Both the position numbers and the translations under genes were made by a program. Positions 14,366 through 22,560 of a DNA stretch of 64,000 nucleotides are shown here, piece after piece. The stretch spans positions 2,089,001-2,153,000 of the forward strand of contig NZ_CP100647.1 of the NCBI RefSeq assembly GCF_024266585.1, written 5' to 3'. The notes under the pieces were generated by a model that was not told where the DNA came from, made no database searches, and worked only from the letters and a program-made list of their open reading frames with translations. Source of the DNA: Xanthomonas sacchari (GTDB lineage: Bacteria > Pseudomonadota > Gammaproteobacteria > Xanthomonadales > Xanthomonadaceae). Positions within the stretch are counted from its first letter, which is position 1. Every line of letters starts with the position of its first letter.

Positions 14366-14914
14366 ATGGATATCGGCGCTCGCCTGCACCGGGTTCGCAC
14401 CGCCCATGGCCTGAGCCAGCGCGAGCTGGCCAAGCGGGTCGGGGTGACCAACAGCACCATTTCGCTGATCGAGCAGAACAAGGTCAGCCCGTCGGTCAGT
14501 TCGCTGAAGAAGGTGCTGGACGGCATCCCGATCTCGCTGGCCGAATTCTTCACCCAGGACCTGGACGTGGGCGCGGCCGACGCGCCGTTCTACCGCGCCG
14601 ACGAACTGCCCGACGTCGGCAGCGACGGCATCCACTACTACCTGGTCGGCCAGCATCGCCCGCAGCGGCAGATGTGCATCCTGCGCGAGGTGATGCCGCC
14701 CGGCAGCGACACCGGCAGCGCGATGCTGGTGCACGACGGCGAGGAGGGCGGGGTGGTGGTGGCCGGCGAAGTGGAGATCACCGTCGGCAGCCAGGTGCGG
14801 GTGCTGCGCGCCGGCGAGGGCTACTATTTCGAGAGCCGGGTGCCGCACCGGTTCCGCAACGTCGGCCGCGAGACCGCGGTGCTGGTCAGCGCCAATACCC
14901 CGGCCACCTTCTGA
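14366..14914 (+). CDS. XRE-cupin transcriptional regulator (PuuR-like)
   Basis: Regulator of 182 residues with an N-terminal helix-turn-helix (residues about 5-60, LSQRELAKRVGVTNSTISLIE) and a C-terminal cupin domain (about 100-180, PGSDTGSAMLVHDGEEGGVVVAGEVEI). This is the architecture of PuuR, the putrescine-responsive repressor of the puu genes in E. coli. The start at 14366 gives MDIGARLHRVRTAHGL. It is followed after 72 bases by the puuC-type dehydrogenase and is divergent from an omega-aminotransferase, so it most likely controls both and perhaps the polyamine genes 16-30 kb away. Direct evidence for the effector is lacking. Confidence 0.88.
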   Translation: MDIGARLHRVRTAHGLSQRELAKRVGVTNSTISLIEQNKVSPSVSSLKKVLDGIPISLAEFFTQDLDVGAADAPFYRADELPDVGSDGIHYYLVGQHRPQRQMCILREVMPPGSDTGSAMLVHDGEEGGVVVAGEVEITVGSQVRVLRAGEGYYFESRVPHRFRNVGRETAVLVSANTPATF

Positions 14915-14986
14915 GCGTCGCATGCCGCGGCGCCGGCGCTGGCCGCCGCGCCGTTCCGATCCATCCTCCCGCAGCAGGAGTTCCCG

Positions 14987-16489
14987 ATGACCGCACCCCG
15001 CACCCGCGACGCCTGGCAGGCGCTGGCCGACACGCTGCAGCCGCGCACCCAGGCGTTCATCGACGGCCGCTACGTCGACGCCGCCAGCGGCAAGACCTTC
15101 GAGTGCACCAGTCCGATCGACGGCCGCCTGCTGGGCCATGTCGCCGAGGGCGAGGCCGTGGACATCGACCGCGCGGTGGCCGCGGCGCGGCGCAGCTTCG
15201 AGGCCGGCCACTGGTCGCAGGCCAAGCCGGCGCAGCGCAAGAAGACCTTGCTGGCGCTGGCGCACCTGGTCGAACGCCATGCCGACGAACTGGCGCTGCT
15301 GGAGTCGCTGGACATGGGCAAGCCGGTGCGCGATGCGCGCCAGGTCGACCTGGCGGCGACGGTGCGCTGCCTGTCCTGGACGGCCGAGGCGGTGGACAAG
15401 CTGTACGGCGAAGTGGCGCCGACCGGGCAGGACGAGCTGGGCCTGATCACCCGCGAGCCGCTGGGCGTGGTCGGCGCGATCGTGCCGTGGAACTTCCCGC
15501 TGCTGATGGCGGCGTGGAAGATCGCCCCGGCGCTGGCCGCGGGCAATTCGGTGGTGCTCAAGCCCTCGGAAAAGTCGCCGCTGAGCGCGCTGCGCCTGGC
15601 CGAGCTGGTCGCCGAGGCGGGCATTCCCGATGGCGTGTTCAACGTGGTGCCGGGCTTCGGCAAGGCCGCCGGCGAGCCGCTGGCGCTGCACATGGACGTG
15701 GACGGGCTGGTGTTCACCGGCTCCACCGCGGTCGGCCGGCGCCTGCTGCAATGCGCCGGGCTGTCGAACATGAAACGCGCGTACATGGAATGCGGCGGCA
15801 AGAGCCCGAACCTGGTATTCGCCGATGCGCCGGATCTGGAGCAGGCGGCGCAGGCGGCGGCCGCGGCGATCTTCTACAACCAGGGCGAGGTCTGCACCGC
15901 GGCCTCGCGCCTGCTGGTGGAGCGTTCGATCAAGGACAGCTTCGTCGCGCGCGTGGTCGCCGCCGGCCGCGCGCTGCAGCCGCGGCATCCGTTCGACGAG
16001 GACGCGGCGATGGGCGCGCTGGTGGACGAGCGCCAGACCCACCGCGTGCTCGACTACATCGCCCGCGGCAACGCCGAAGGCGCGCGCCTGCTGCTTGGCG
16101 GCAAGCGCGTGGAGGTGGTGCCCGGCGGTTGCTACGTGGAGCCGACCGTCTTCGACGAGGTCGGCCACGAACACACCATCGCCCGCGAGGAGATCTTCGG
16201 CCCGGTGCTGTCGGTGATCGCCTTCGACGACGAGGCGCATGCCCTGCGCATGGCCAACGACAGCGACTACGGCCTGGCCGCCGGCGTGTGGACCCGCGAC
16301 ATCGGCCGCGCCCACCGCGTGGCGCGCAAGCTGCGCGCCGGCAGCGTGTGGGTGAACTACTGGGACGGCGGCGACATGACCGCGCCGTTCGGCGGCTACA
16401 AGCAATCGGGCAACGGCCGCGACAAGTCGCTGCACGCCTTCGACAAGTACACGGAGATGAAGGCGACCTGGATCAATTTGGCTGAGTAG
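14987..16489 (+). CDS. puuC: Aldehyde dehydrogenase, gamma-glutamyl-aminobutyraldehyde type
   Basis: NAD(P)-dependent aldehyde dehydrogenase of 500 residues, full length for the family. Features: [21 protein letters not shown] near 166-186, catalytic Glu268 in MECGGKSPN, and nucleophile Cys303 in GEVCTAASR. The closest pattern is PuuC, which oxidises gamma-glutamyl-gamma-aminobutyraldehyde in putrescine breakdown and accepts other amino-aldehydes. It is co-directional with and just downstream of a PuuR-like regulator. In this genome the other puu genes (puuA, puuB, puuD) are in a separate block at 29.9-35.1 kb, so the pathway is dispersed. RBS-like AGGAG lies 8 bases before the ATG. Confidence 0.9.
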   Translation: MTAPRTRDAWQALADTLQPRTQAFIDGRYVDAASGKTFECTSPIDGRLLGHVAEGEAVDIDRAVAAARRSFEAGHWSQAKPAQRKKTLLALAHLVERHADELALLESLDMGKPVRDARQVDLAATVRCLSWTAEAVDKLYGEVAPTGQDELGLITREPLGVVGAIVPWNFPLLMAAWKIAPALAAGNSVVLKPSEKSPLSALRLAELVAEAGIPDGVFNVVPGFGKAAGEPLALHMDVDGLVFTGSTAVGRRLLQCAGLSNMKRAYMECGGKSPNLVFADAPDLEQAAQAAAAAIFYNQGEVCTAASRLLVERSIKDSFVARVVAAGRALQPRHPFDEDAAMGALVDERQTHRVLDYIARGNAEGARLLLGGKRVEVVPGGCYVEPTVFDEVGHEHTIAREEIFGPVLSVIAFDDEAHALRMANDSDYGLAAGVWTRDIGRAHRVARKLRAGSVWVNYWDGGDMTAPFGGYKQSGNGRDKSLHAFDKYTEMKATWINLAE

Positions 16490-16490
16490 C

Positions 16491-16687
16491 GGGGAGTGGG
16501 GAATCGGGATCGGGGATGGGGCAAGCGTGCGGCCGCGGTTGGCATGTCGTAGGCGCGGCTTCGGCCGCGATGGGCGTTCCCGGGAAACCCTGTCGCGGCT
16601 GAAGCCGCTCCTGCACAGCGGACGGTGCTCCAGGTCGCGGCGCAGCCACTCATCGCCAATCCCGACTCCCCACTCCCGGCGCTCTCT
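16491..16687. repeat. Composite intergenic repeat: GGGAATCGG inverted repeat enclosing a GTAGG..CCTGC palindrome
   Basis: The outer arms are GGGGAGTGGGGAATCGGGAT at about 16491-16520 and its near reverse complement at about 16657-16687. Nested between them at 16549-16615 is a full copy of the other family: left arm GTAGGCGCGGCTTCGGCCGC, a 20-base spacer, and right arm TCGCGGCTGAAGCCGCTCCT. It lies between convergent genes, where it could act as a bidirectional transcription stop, though no T-run is evident. Confidence 0.75.
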
Positions 16688-17147
16688 CCACCCGGCACGC
16701 AAAACAGCCCTGCCGCGCATGATGCAGATGCAGGTAGCGCACCTGCGGGTCGGCGAAGGCGCAGGCGATCGCGGTGGCGATGCGCTCGCCCGGCTGCACG
16801 TCGGCGGCGATCAGCAGGTCGCAGGCGTCGTAGCCGCGCAGCGAGATCAGGCGGCGGACGATGGCATCGGGGACTTCGCCCGGCGCCGGCGCGGCGGTGG
16901 CGACATGGCGGCGCACGTAGATCGGCCCGGCGGCGCGGTACGGCGTCTGCGCGGGCTGGTGCAGGTAATGCAGCAACAGCAGCTCCTCGCCGGGCCGCGC
17001 GTCCTCCAGGCTGATCCGGCATGGATAGCCGAGCGCGCTGTCGGCACGCAGGCGCTGCGCGTGGCGCGCCTGCAGTTGCGCATCGTCGAGATCGAACAGC
17101 GGGGCGAACGCGGCGGCGGGCAGGCCGACGCAACGGAAGCTGGACAT
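16650..17147 (-). CDS. DUF1203 domain protein
   Basis: Protein of 165 residues matching the DUF1203 pattern: MSSFRCVGLPAAAFAPLFDL at the N-terminus, then CRISLEDARPGEELLLLHYLHQPAQTPYRAAGPIYVRR and a C-terminal VRYLHLHHARQGCFACRVER. Such proteins are common in proteobacteria and have no proven role; the His/Cys-rich end may bind metal. The start at 17147 is chosen for the conserved N-terminus. The 3' end runs into the right arm of the neighbouring intergenic repeat. It is divergent from the TetR regulator with 380 bases between. Confidence 0.8.
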   Translation of the reverse strand: MSSFRCVGLPAAAFAPLFDLDDAQLQARHAQRLRADSALGYPCRISLEDARPGEELLLLHYLHQPAQTPYRAAGPIYVRRHVATAAPAPGEVPDAIVRRLISLRGYDACDLLIAADVQPGERIATAIACAFADPQVRYLHLHHARQGCFACRVERAPGVGSRDWR

Positions 17148-17449
17148 GGGCGCTCCAGGAACGAATGGAGCGCGCAGCGTGCCGGTCGTCGTGCCGCCGT
17201 GCCGGCCGCATTCGGACACGGTATTGGTCATGCGTGGCATCCGGCATGGGGGCGGTGGCGCCTGGCGTCGCGGTGGCGTCCGTAGCAAGGGGCGGGTGAC
17301 GGGCGCGACGTACGTGCGAGGGTCGCCCCACGCGTCGGCCCGAAGCGACGCTACGCGCACGAGCACGCAGGCCTTGCGTGCGTGGCGGTCCGCGTCGGCG
17401 CCAAGCGGATCGGTGGCAGCGCTACGGCAACCGGCGGCGGGCAGTCGTG

Positions 17450-17499
17450 CTAGGTCGATTGACCTAGTCGCATTCTCGGAGTTAGGATGATTGTCCTAA
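17450..17499. promoter_or_regulatory. Two palindromic operators upstream of the TetR gene
   Basis: Two dyads share the pattern TAGGnnGATTGnCCTA: CTAGGTCGATTGACCTAG at 17450-17467 and TTAGGATGATTGTCCTAA at 17482-17499. Their centres are 32 bases apart, about three helical turns, so two dimers would bind on one face. They end about 28 bases before the start codon, placing them over the promoter. Autorepression by the TetR protein is the likely function. The remaining 300 bases up to the DUF1203 gene show no other feature. Confidence 0.8.
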
Positions 17500-17527
17500 A
17501 GAGCTTGGCCTGATCGGGGGAATGAGG

Positions 17528-18100
17528 ATGGACACGCGCGCACGCATCGTCGCCGAGGCCGACCGCCTGTTCTACGCGCAGGGCTATGGGGCGACTTCGT
17601 TCGCCGATGTCGCCGACGCGGTCGGCATCTCCCGCGGCAACTTCTACCATCACTTCAAGAGCAAGGACGCGATCCTGGATGCGGTGATCGCGCTGCGCCT
17701 GGAACGGACCCGGGCGATGCTGCAGGACTGGGAAGACGCAGCGGCGGCACCCGCCGACGGCATTCGCCAATTCATCCAGATCGTGGTGCGCAACCAGGCG
17801 TCGATCATGCGCCATGGCTGCCCGGTGGGAAGCTTGTGCGGCGAGCTGTCCAAGCTCGAGCACCCTGCGCAGGCGCAGGCCACGCAGCTGTTCGGCCTGT
17901 TCCGCCAGTGGCTGCGCCGGCAGTTCGAACGCCTTGGGCGCAGCGCCGAGGCCGATGCGCTGGCCATGCACGTGCTGGCCTTCAGCCAGGGCGTGGCGGT
18001 GCTGGCGCAGGCGTTCGGCGATGCGGATTTCGTCCAGCGCGAGGTCGCGCGCATGCAGGCCTGGCTCGACGCGGTTGCCGCCGCGCCGGCAGCCACGTGA
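17528..18100 (+). CDS. TetR-family transcriptional regulator
   Basis: Repressor of about 190 residues. The N-terminal helix-turn-helix is ARIVAEADRLFYAQGYGATSFADVADAVGISRGNFYHHFKSKDAIL, a near-ideal TetR signature. The C-terminal half (CPVGSLCGELSKL and following) resembles the ligand domain of the YxaF/LmrA-like or AcrR subgroup. ATG 17528 has GGGGG 7 bases upstream; an ATG two codons earlier (17522) is also possible. Paired operators lie just upstream. It is followed after 41 bases by a YciI-like gene and then tag, so the three may be one transcript. Confidence 0.92.
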   Translation: MDTRARIVAEADRLFYAQGYGATSFADVADAVGISRGNFYHHFKSKDAILDAVIALRLERTRAMLQDWEDAAAAPADGIRQFIQIVVRNQASIMRHGCPVGSLCGELSKLEHPAQAQATQLFGLFRQWLRRQFERLGRSAEADALAMHVLAFSQGVAVLAQAFGDADFVQREVARMQAWLDAVAAAPAAT

Positions 18101-18141
18101 TCGGCGTTGGTTTCCTCTTTCCCACGCGCAGGAGCGTGCTC

Positions 18142-18429
18142 ATGTTCATCGTGTTGTTGCGTTTTGCCGCCGATCGCAGCCAGGCCGGGCCGTTGCTGCA
18201 GGCGCATGTGCAGTGGTTGCAGCAGGGCTTCGACGATGGCGTGTTCGCGCTGGCCGGCAGCCTGCCGCCGCAGGCCGGCGGCGCGATCCTGGCGCATGGC
18301 CTGAGCCGCGCCGACCTCGAGCGCCGGCTGCAGGCGGACCCGTTCGTCGCGGCCGGCGTGGTGCGCAGCGAGATCGTCGAGGTGGCGCCGGCCAAGGCCG
18401 CGCCTGGCCTCGAGTTCCTGCTGGCATGA
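18142..18429 (+). CDS. YciI-like protein
   Basis: Small cytosolic protein of 95 residues with the ferredoxin-like YciI fold: MFIVLLRFAADRSQAGPLLQAHVQWLQQGF, then FALAGSLPPQAGGAIL and DPFVAAGVVRSEIVEVAPAK. The conserved His of the family (LQAHVQWL) and the DPF motif are visible. YciI relatives are suspected hydrolases or detoxification proteins; the substrate is unknown. It lies directly downstream of a TetR repressor that probably controls it. An AGGAG sequence precedes the ATG by 7 bases. Confidence 0.85.
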   Translation: MFIVLLRFAADRSQAGPLLQAHVQWLQQGFDDGVFALAGSLPPQAGGAILAHGLSRADLERRLQADPFVAAGVVRSEIVEVAPAKAAPGLEFLLA

Positions 18430-18460
18430 GCCGGCGTCGCGGCATCGACAGGACCTGCGC

Positions 18461-19060
18461 ATGAACGCCACCATTCCCGGCCCCGACGGTCGCCCGCGTT
18501 GCCGCTGGTGCGCGGCGGCGCCGGAGTTCTTCCACTACCACGACAGCGAGTGGGGCTTTCCGGTCGACGACGACCGCCGCCTGTTCGAGAAGCTGTGCCT
18601 GGAGGGATTCCAGTCCGGGTTGAGCTGGCGCACCATCCTGGCCAAGCGCGAGAACTTCCGCGCGGCCTTCCTCGACTTCGATTACCACTGTCTTGCCGCA
18701 TTCGACGACGGCGACGTGGCGCGGCTGCTGCAGGATCCCGGGATCGTCCGCCACCGCGGCAAGATCGAGGCGGCCATCCACAATGCGCGCATGGCCCAGG
18801 CGCTGGTGCGGCAGGAAGGTTCGCTGGCGGCGTTCGTCTGGCGCTACGAGGCGCCGGCGGCGGACACGGCGCAAACGCGCGCGACCTCGCCCGAATCGGT
18901 GGCGTTGTCGAAGGAACTGAAGGCGCGCGGCTGGAAGTTCGTCGGGCCGACCACGGTATATGCCTTCATGCAGGCCATGGGTCTGGTCAACGATCACGCC
19001 GAGGACTGCGTGGTGCGTGCGCAGGTGGAACGGGCGCGGGCGCGTTTCCGCCGCCCGTGA
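18461..19060 (+). CDS. tag: DNA-3-methyladenine glycosylase I
   Basis: Base-excision repair enzyme that removes 3-methyladenine from alkylated DNA; cytosolic, 199 residues. The signature RCRWCAAAPEFFHYHDSEWGFP carries the zinc-binding Cys and His, and LSWRTILAKRENFR and LVNDHAEDC (second His/Cys zinc pair) match the Tag family. E. coli Tag is 187 residues. It follows the YciI-like gene by 31 bases, so it may be co-transcribed with the TetR-regulated unit. Confidence 0.94.
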   Translation: MNATIPGPDGRPRCRWCAAAPEFFHYHDSEWGFPVDDDRRLFEKLCLEGFQSGLSWRTILAKRENFRAAFLDFDYHCLAAFDDGDVARLLQDPGIVRHRGKIEAAIHNARMAQALVRQEGSLAAFVWRYEAPAADTAQTRATSPESVALSKELKARGWKFVGPTTVYAFMQAMGLVNDHAEDCVVRAQVERARARFRRP

Positions 19061-19123
19061 GCGGCGGATGCGCGGGCCCGGCCGATCGCGGCGGGCGGAC
19101 CGCGATGACGGCGCGTCCGCGCC

Positions 19124-19714
19124 TCAGCGCGGCAGGTAATCGGCGAAGGCGACCGGGTGCCGCGGATCGGCCGATTGCACCTGCTCGCCGTCCTTGACCA
19201 GCGCTTCGGCGTCGGGTGCAGGATCCGGGTTCATCTCCCAGCGCTGCTGGATGCGCTTGTGGAACAGCCACTGCTTGCGCTGCGGGTCGTAGCGGAAGGT
19301 GGTGAAGTCGGTCCAGTGCTGGCCGCAGGACACCCCGTTCTGCACGGTGAAATAGCGGCCCTTGGCGGCGAACGGGTCGTCGCCGTCGGTGAACGGATCG
19401 CACTGGCCGCCCTGGTCGCGCTTGAGGATCACCCGATCGTTACGTGCTGCCAGCCGGTAGTGGCCGTCGGCCTGCTGCACGAAGATCAGCAGCGGCCGTG
19501 CCGGTGCCGGCGTGCGCCCTTGCTCGCCGCGTTGCTGCAGTGCGAGCAGGTAGTCGGCGCGGCCGTCGCCATCCAGGTCGGCCTGCAACTGCGCCAGCGG
19601 CTGGTAGCCGGCCGGCACCTGGCGCAGCAGGTCCGCCGGAAGATCGGCGGCATGGGCGAGCTGGCTGCCGAGCAGGAGGGTGGCGGCGAGGCCGAAGCGG
19701 TAGGGGACAGGCAT
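19124..19714 (-). CDS. Secreted protein of unknown function
   Basis: Protein of 196 residues. The start at 19714 gives MPVPYRFGLAATLLLGSQLAHA, a clear Sec signal peptide with an AHA cleavage site, so the product is probably periplasmic. The mature part contains LQADLDGDGRADYLLAL, a calcium-binding-like DxDxDG loop reminiscent of FG-GAP/VCBS units, and a cysteine pair (GGQCDPF and GVSCGQHW). I do not recognise a named family. It is convergent with tag and stands alone. Confidence 0.72.
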   Translation of the reverse strand: MPVPYRFGLAATLLLGSQLAHAADLPADLLRQVPAGYQPLAQLQADLDGDGRADYLLALQQRGEQGRTPAPARPLLIFVQQADGHYRLAARNDRVILKRDQGGQCDPFTDGDDPFAAKGRYFTVQNGVSCGQHWTDFTTFRYDPQRKQWLFHKRIQQRWEMNPDPAPDAEALVKDGEQVQSADPRHPVAFADYLPR

Positions 19715-20022
19715 GGAACGCGTTCGCAGGCGAGGGGGCGCAAGCCTAACCGACGGTTGCGCAACGGAGGAATCACACATGGCCTGGAGGTGCCCAGGCG
19801 TCGCGTGCGCTGGCGGGCAGGGACGCGCCCGGCCCTCGTGCACGGCACAAGGGTTGGCGTGCCGCACAGTTCCGGCGTACCGCGCGGCGCCACCGCGCGT
19901 TTTGTACTACGCTCGGCGCGTGCGGTCGCGCGTCGGCAGGCCGTTCGCCAGGCGGCATCGTGGAGACGCCGCAGGCGCGTCATCCGCACCTACGGCGCCG
20001 ACGCATCCCAGGGGGACACCAT
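19715..20022. other. Intergenic region before the oxalate/formate operon
   Basis: About 308 bases between divergent genes. It presumably holds the promoter of the transporter-fdhD-fdhF operon; TTTTGTACTACGCT near 19900 is a possible -10 area. No operator-like dyad was found. Confidence 0.3.
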
Positions 20023-21705
20023 ATGAACGACTCGCACCGCGCTGCCGGCTCCGTGCCGACCGATCACGCCGGCCTGCTCTCGAAGGAACGCATCGTCGCC
20101 CGGCCGGGCTTCAACCGCTGGCTGGTGCCGCCGGCGGCGCTGGCGATCCATCTGTGCATCGGCATGGCCTACGGCTTCAGCGTGTTCTGGCTGCCGCTGT
20201 CCAAGGCGCTGGGCATCACCGAGGCGGTGGCCTGTCCGGCCGACATGGGGTTCCTGGCGCGCATCGTCTCGGCCAGTTGCGACTGGAAGATCAGCGAGCT
20301 GCAGTGGATGTACACGCTGTTCTTCGTCCTGCTGGGCTGTTCGGCGGCGCTGTGGGGCGGGTGGCTGGAACGCGCCGGCCCGCGCAAGGCCGGCGTGGTC
20401 GCGGCGCTGTGCTGGTGCGGCGGGCTGGTGATCTCGGCGCTGGGCATCCACCTGCACCAGATCTGGCTGCTGTGGCTGGGCTCGGGCGTGATCGGCGGCA
20501 TCGGCCTGGGGTTGGGCTACATCTCGCCGGTATCGACGCTGATCAAGTGGTTCCCGGACCGCCGCGGCATGGCCACCGGCATGGCGATCATGGGCTTCGG
20601 CGGCGGCGCGATGATCGGCAGCCCGCTGGCCGACATGCTGATGCGGCATTTCGCCGGCCCGCACTCGGTCGGGGTGAAGGAAACCTTCCTGGTCATGGCC
20701 GCGCTGTACTTCGTGTTCATGATGGCCGGCGCGTTCGGCTACCGGGTGCCGCCGAGCGGCTGGACCCCGGCCGGTTGGACCGCGCCGGCGGCCAGCGCCA
20801 ACGCGATGATCACCGCCCACCACGTGCACGTGCGCAAGGTCTGGGGCATCCCGCAGTTCTGGCTGCTGTGGGGCGTGCTGTGCCTGAACGTGTCGGCCGG
20901 CATCGGCGTGATCGGCATGGCCTCGCCGATGTTGCAGGAGGTCTTCGGCGGCCGCCTGATCGGGGTGAACGCCGACTTCGGCGGCCTCGATCCCACGCAA
21001 CTGGCCGCCATCGCCGCCATCGCCGCCGGCTTCACCGGCCTGCTCAGCCTGTTCAACATCGGCGGCCGCTTCTTCTGGGCCAGCATGTCCGACAAGCTCG
21101 GCCGCAAGCACACCTACTCGCTGTTCTTCGTGCTCGGCATCGCCCTGTACGCGGCCGCGCCGTGGGCCGGCAAGGTCGGCGGCAGCGCGCTGTTCGTCGG
21201 CATCTTCTGCGTGATCGTGTCGATGTACGGCGGCGGCTTCGCCACCATCCCGGCCTACCTGGCCGACCTGTTCGGCACGCAGATGGTCGGCGCCATCCAC
21301 GGCCGCCTGCTCACCGCCTGGGCTACCGCCGGCATCCTCGGTCCGGTGGTGGTCGGCTACATGCGCGAGTACCAGCTGGGCATGGGCGTGCCGCCATCAC
21401 AGGTGTACAACACGACCATGTACATCCTGGCGGGGATGCTGGTGCTGGGCCTGATCTGCAACCTGTTGGTACGGCCGGTGGCGGCCAGGCACTTCATGAC
21501 CGAGCAGGAACTGGCCGCGGAGAAGCAACTGGCCCACGAGAAGGTCGGCGGCGGCGGCCAGGTGGCGCCGGATGCGGCGCAGCTGGCGCTGGTGGGCCGC
21601 GGCGGCAACCCGCTGCTGCTGGCGCTGGCCTGGCTGGCGGTCGGCGTGCCGATGCTGTGGGGCATCTGGGTCACCCTGCAGAAAGCGTTCGTGCTGTTCC
21701 ACTGA
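20023..21705 (+). CDS. OFA-family MFS transporter (oxalate/formate antiporter type)
   Basis: Inner-membrane carrier of 560 residues with about 12 hydrophobic segments. The first helix WLVPPAALAIHLCIGMAYGFSVFWLPL and the loop GGWLERAGPRKAG are typical of the oxalate/formate antiporter (OFA) family; a second conserved loop is SDKLGRKHTYSLFFV. A long central loop and an extra C-terminal helix (GNPLLLALAWLAVGVPMLWG) make it longer than classical OxlT (about 420). GGGGG lies 8 bases before the ATG. It heads a tight operon with fdhD and an FdhF-like oxidoreductase, so formate, oxalate or a related small carboxylate is the probable substrate. Confidence 0.87.
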   Translation: MNDSHRAAGSVPTDHAGLLSKERIVARPGFNRWLVPPAALAIHLCIGMAYGFSVFWLPLSKALGITEAVACPADMGFLARIVSASCDWKISELQWMYTLFFVLLGCSAALWGGWLERAGPRKAGVVAALCWCGGLVISALGIHLHQIWLLWLGSGVIGGIGLGLGYISPVSTLIKWFPDRRGMATGMAIMGFGGGAMIGSPLADMLMRHFAGPHSVGVKETFLVMAALYFVFMMAGAFGYRVPPSGWTPAGWTAPAASANAMITAHHVHVRKVWGIPQFWLLWGVLCLNVSAGIGVIGMASPMLQEVFGGRLIGVNADFGGLDPTQLAAIAAIAAGFTGLLSLFNIGGRFFWASMSDKLGRKHTYSLFFVLGIALYAAAPWAGKVGGSALFVGIFCVIVSMYGGGFATIPAYLADLFGTQMVGAIHGRLLTAWATAGILGPVVVGYMREYQLGMGVPPSQVYNTTMYILAGMLVLGLICNLLVRPVAARHFMTEQELAAEKQLAHEKVGGGGQVAPDAAQLALVGRGGNPLLLALAWLAVGVPMLWGIWVTLQKAFVLFH

Positions 21706-21720
21706 GTCCGGAGGGTTGCG

Positions 21721-22560
21721 ATGTATTCGGGTGCGTCATCCCGACCAGGCGCGGTCGCGCGCGGCGTGCGTCGCCACCGCGACGGGCGCACGACCGTCGC
21801 CCAGGACCTGGTGGCGGCCGAAGTGCCGGTGGCGTTCGCCTACAACGACACGCCGTTCGCGGTGATGATGGCCACGCCGGAGGACCTGGAGGATTTCGCG
21901 CTGGGCTTCTCGCTCAGCGAGGGCATCGTCGCGGCGCCGGCGCAGTTGCGCATCGAGGCCGTGGAGACCTACCTGGAAGGCATCTCGCTGCGCTTGCGGA
22001 TCCCGCTGGCGCAGGCCGCCGCGCTACAGGCGCGGCGCCGCAACCTGGACGGGCGCAGCGGTTGTGGCGTGTGCGGCAGCGAGTCGCTGGAGGCGGTGCT
22101 GCGCGCACCGCGGCCGGTGCCGGCCGGCACCCCGATCACGCCCGCGGCGCTGGCCCGGGCCCTGCGCGCCTTGCGCGCGCAGCAGGCCCTCAACGCGCTG
22201 ACCGGCGCCACCCATGCCGCGGCCTGGGCCGACGCGCAGGGCGATCTGCAACTGATCCGCGAGGACGTCGGCCGCCACAACGCGCTGGACAAGCTGATCG
22301 GCGCACTGGTCGGCGCCGGTCTCGATGCGGGCGCCGGTTTCGCCGTGGTCACCAGCCGCGCCAGCTACGAGATGGCGATGAAGGCCACGCAGGCCGGCAT
22401 CCCGCTGCTGGCCGCGATCTCCGCGCCGACCGCGCTGGCGGTGGCGCTGGCCGACAGCGCCGGCCTGACCCTGATCGGTTTCGCCCGCGACCACGATTAC
22501 GTCATTTACAGCCATCCGCAGCGCCTAGCGCAGATAGAACCCGCCGGAGAGCCCGCATGA
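21721..22560 (+). CDS. fdhD: Formate dehydrogenase accessory sulfurtransferase FdhD
   Basis: Cytosolic sulfurtransferase (279 residues) that passes sulfur from IscS to the molybdenum cofactor of formate dehydrogenase-type enzymes. The catalytic cysteine motif is GRSGCGVCGSESL with Cys115 and Cys118; DVGRHNALDKLIG and SRASYEMAMKA are the other family signatures. The stop codon overlaps the start of the downstream molybdoenzyme gene (ATGA at 22557-22560), so the two are translationally coupled, which fits maturation of that very enzyme. Confidence 0.95.
   Translation: MYSGASSRPGAVARGVRRHRDGRTTVAQDLVAAEVPVAFAYNDTPFAVMMATPEDLEDFALGFSLSEGIVAAPAQLRIEAVETYLEGISLRLRIPLAQAAALQARRRNLDGRSGCGVCGSESLEAVLRAPRPVPAGTPITPAALARALRALRAQQALNALTGATHAAAWADAQGDLQLIREDVGRHNALDKLIGALVGAGLDAGAGFAVVTSRASYEMAMKATQAGIPLLAAISAPTALAVALADSAGLTLIGFARDHDYVIYSHPQRLAQIEPAGEPA

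Noticed and set aside
17030-17366. N-terminal extension of the DUF1203 protein beyond 17147
   Set aside because: The added residues are Pro/Arg-rich and would cross the divergent control region; the conserved N-terminus begins at the ATG at 17147.
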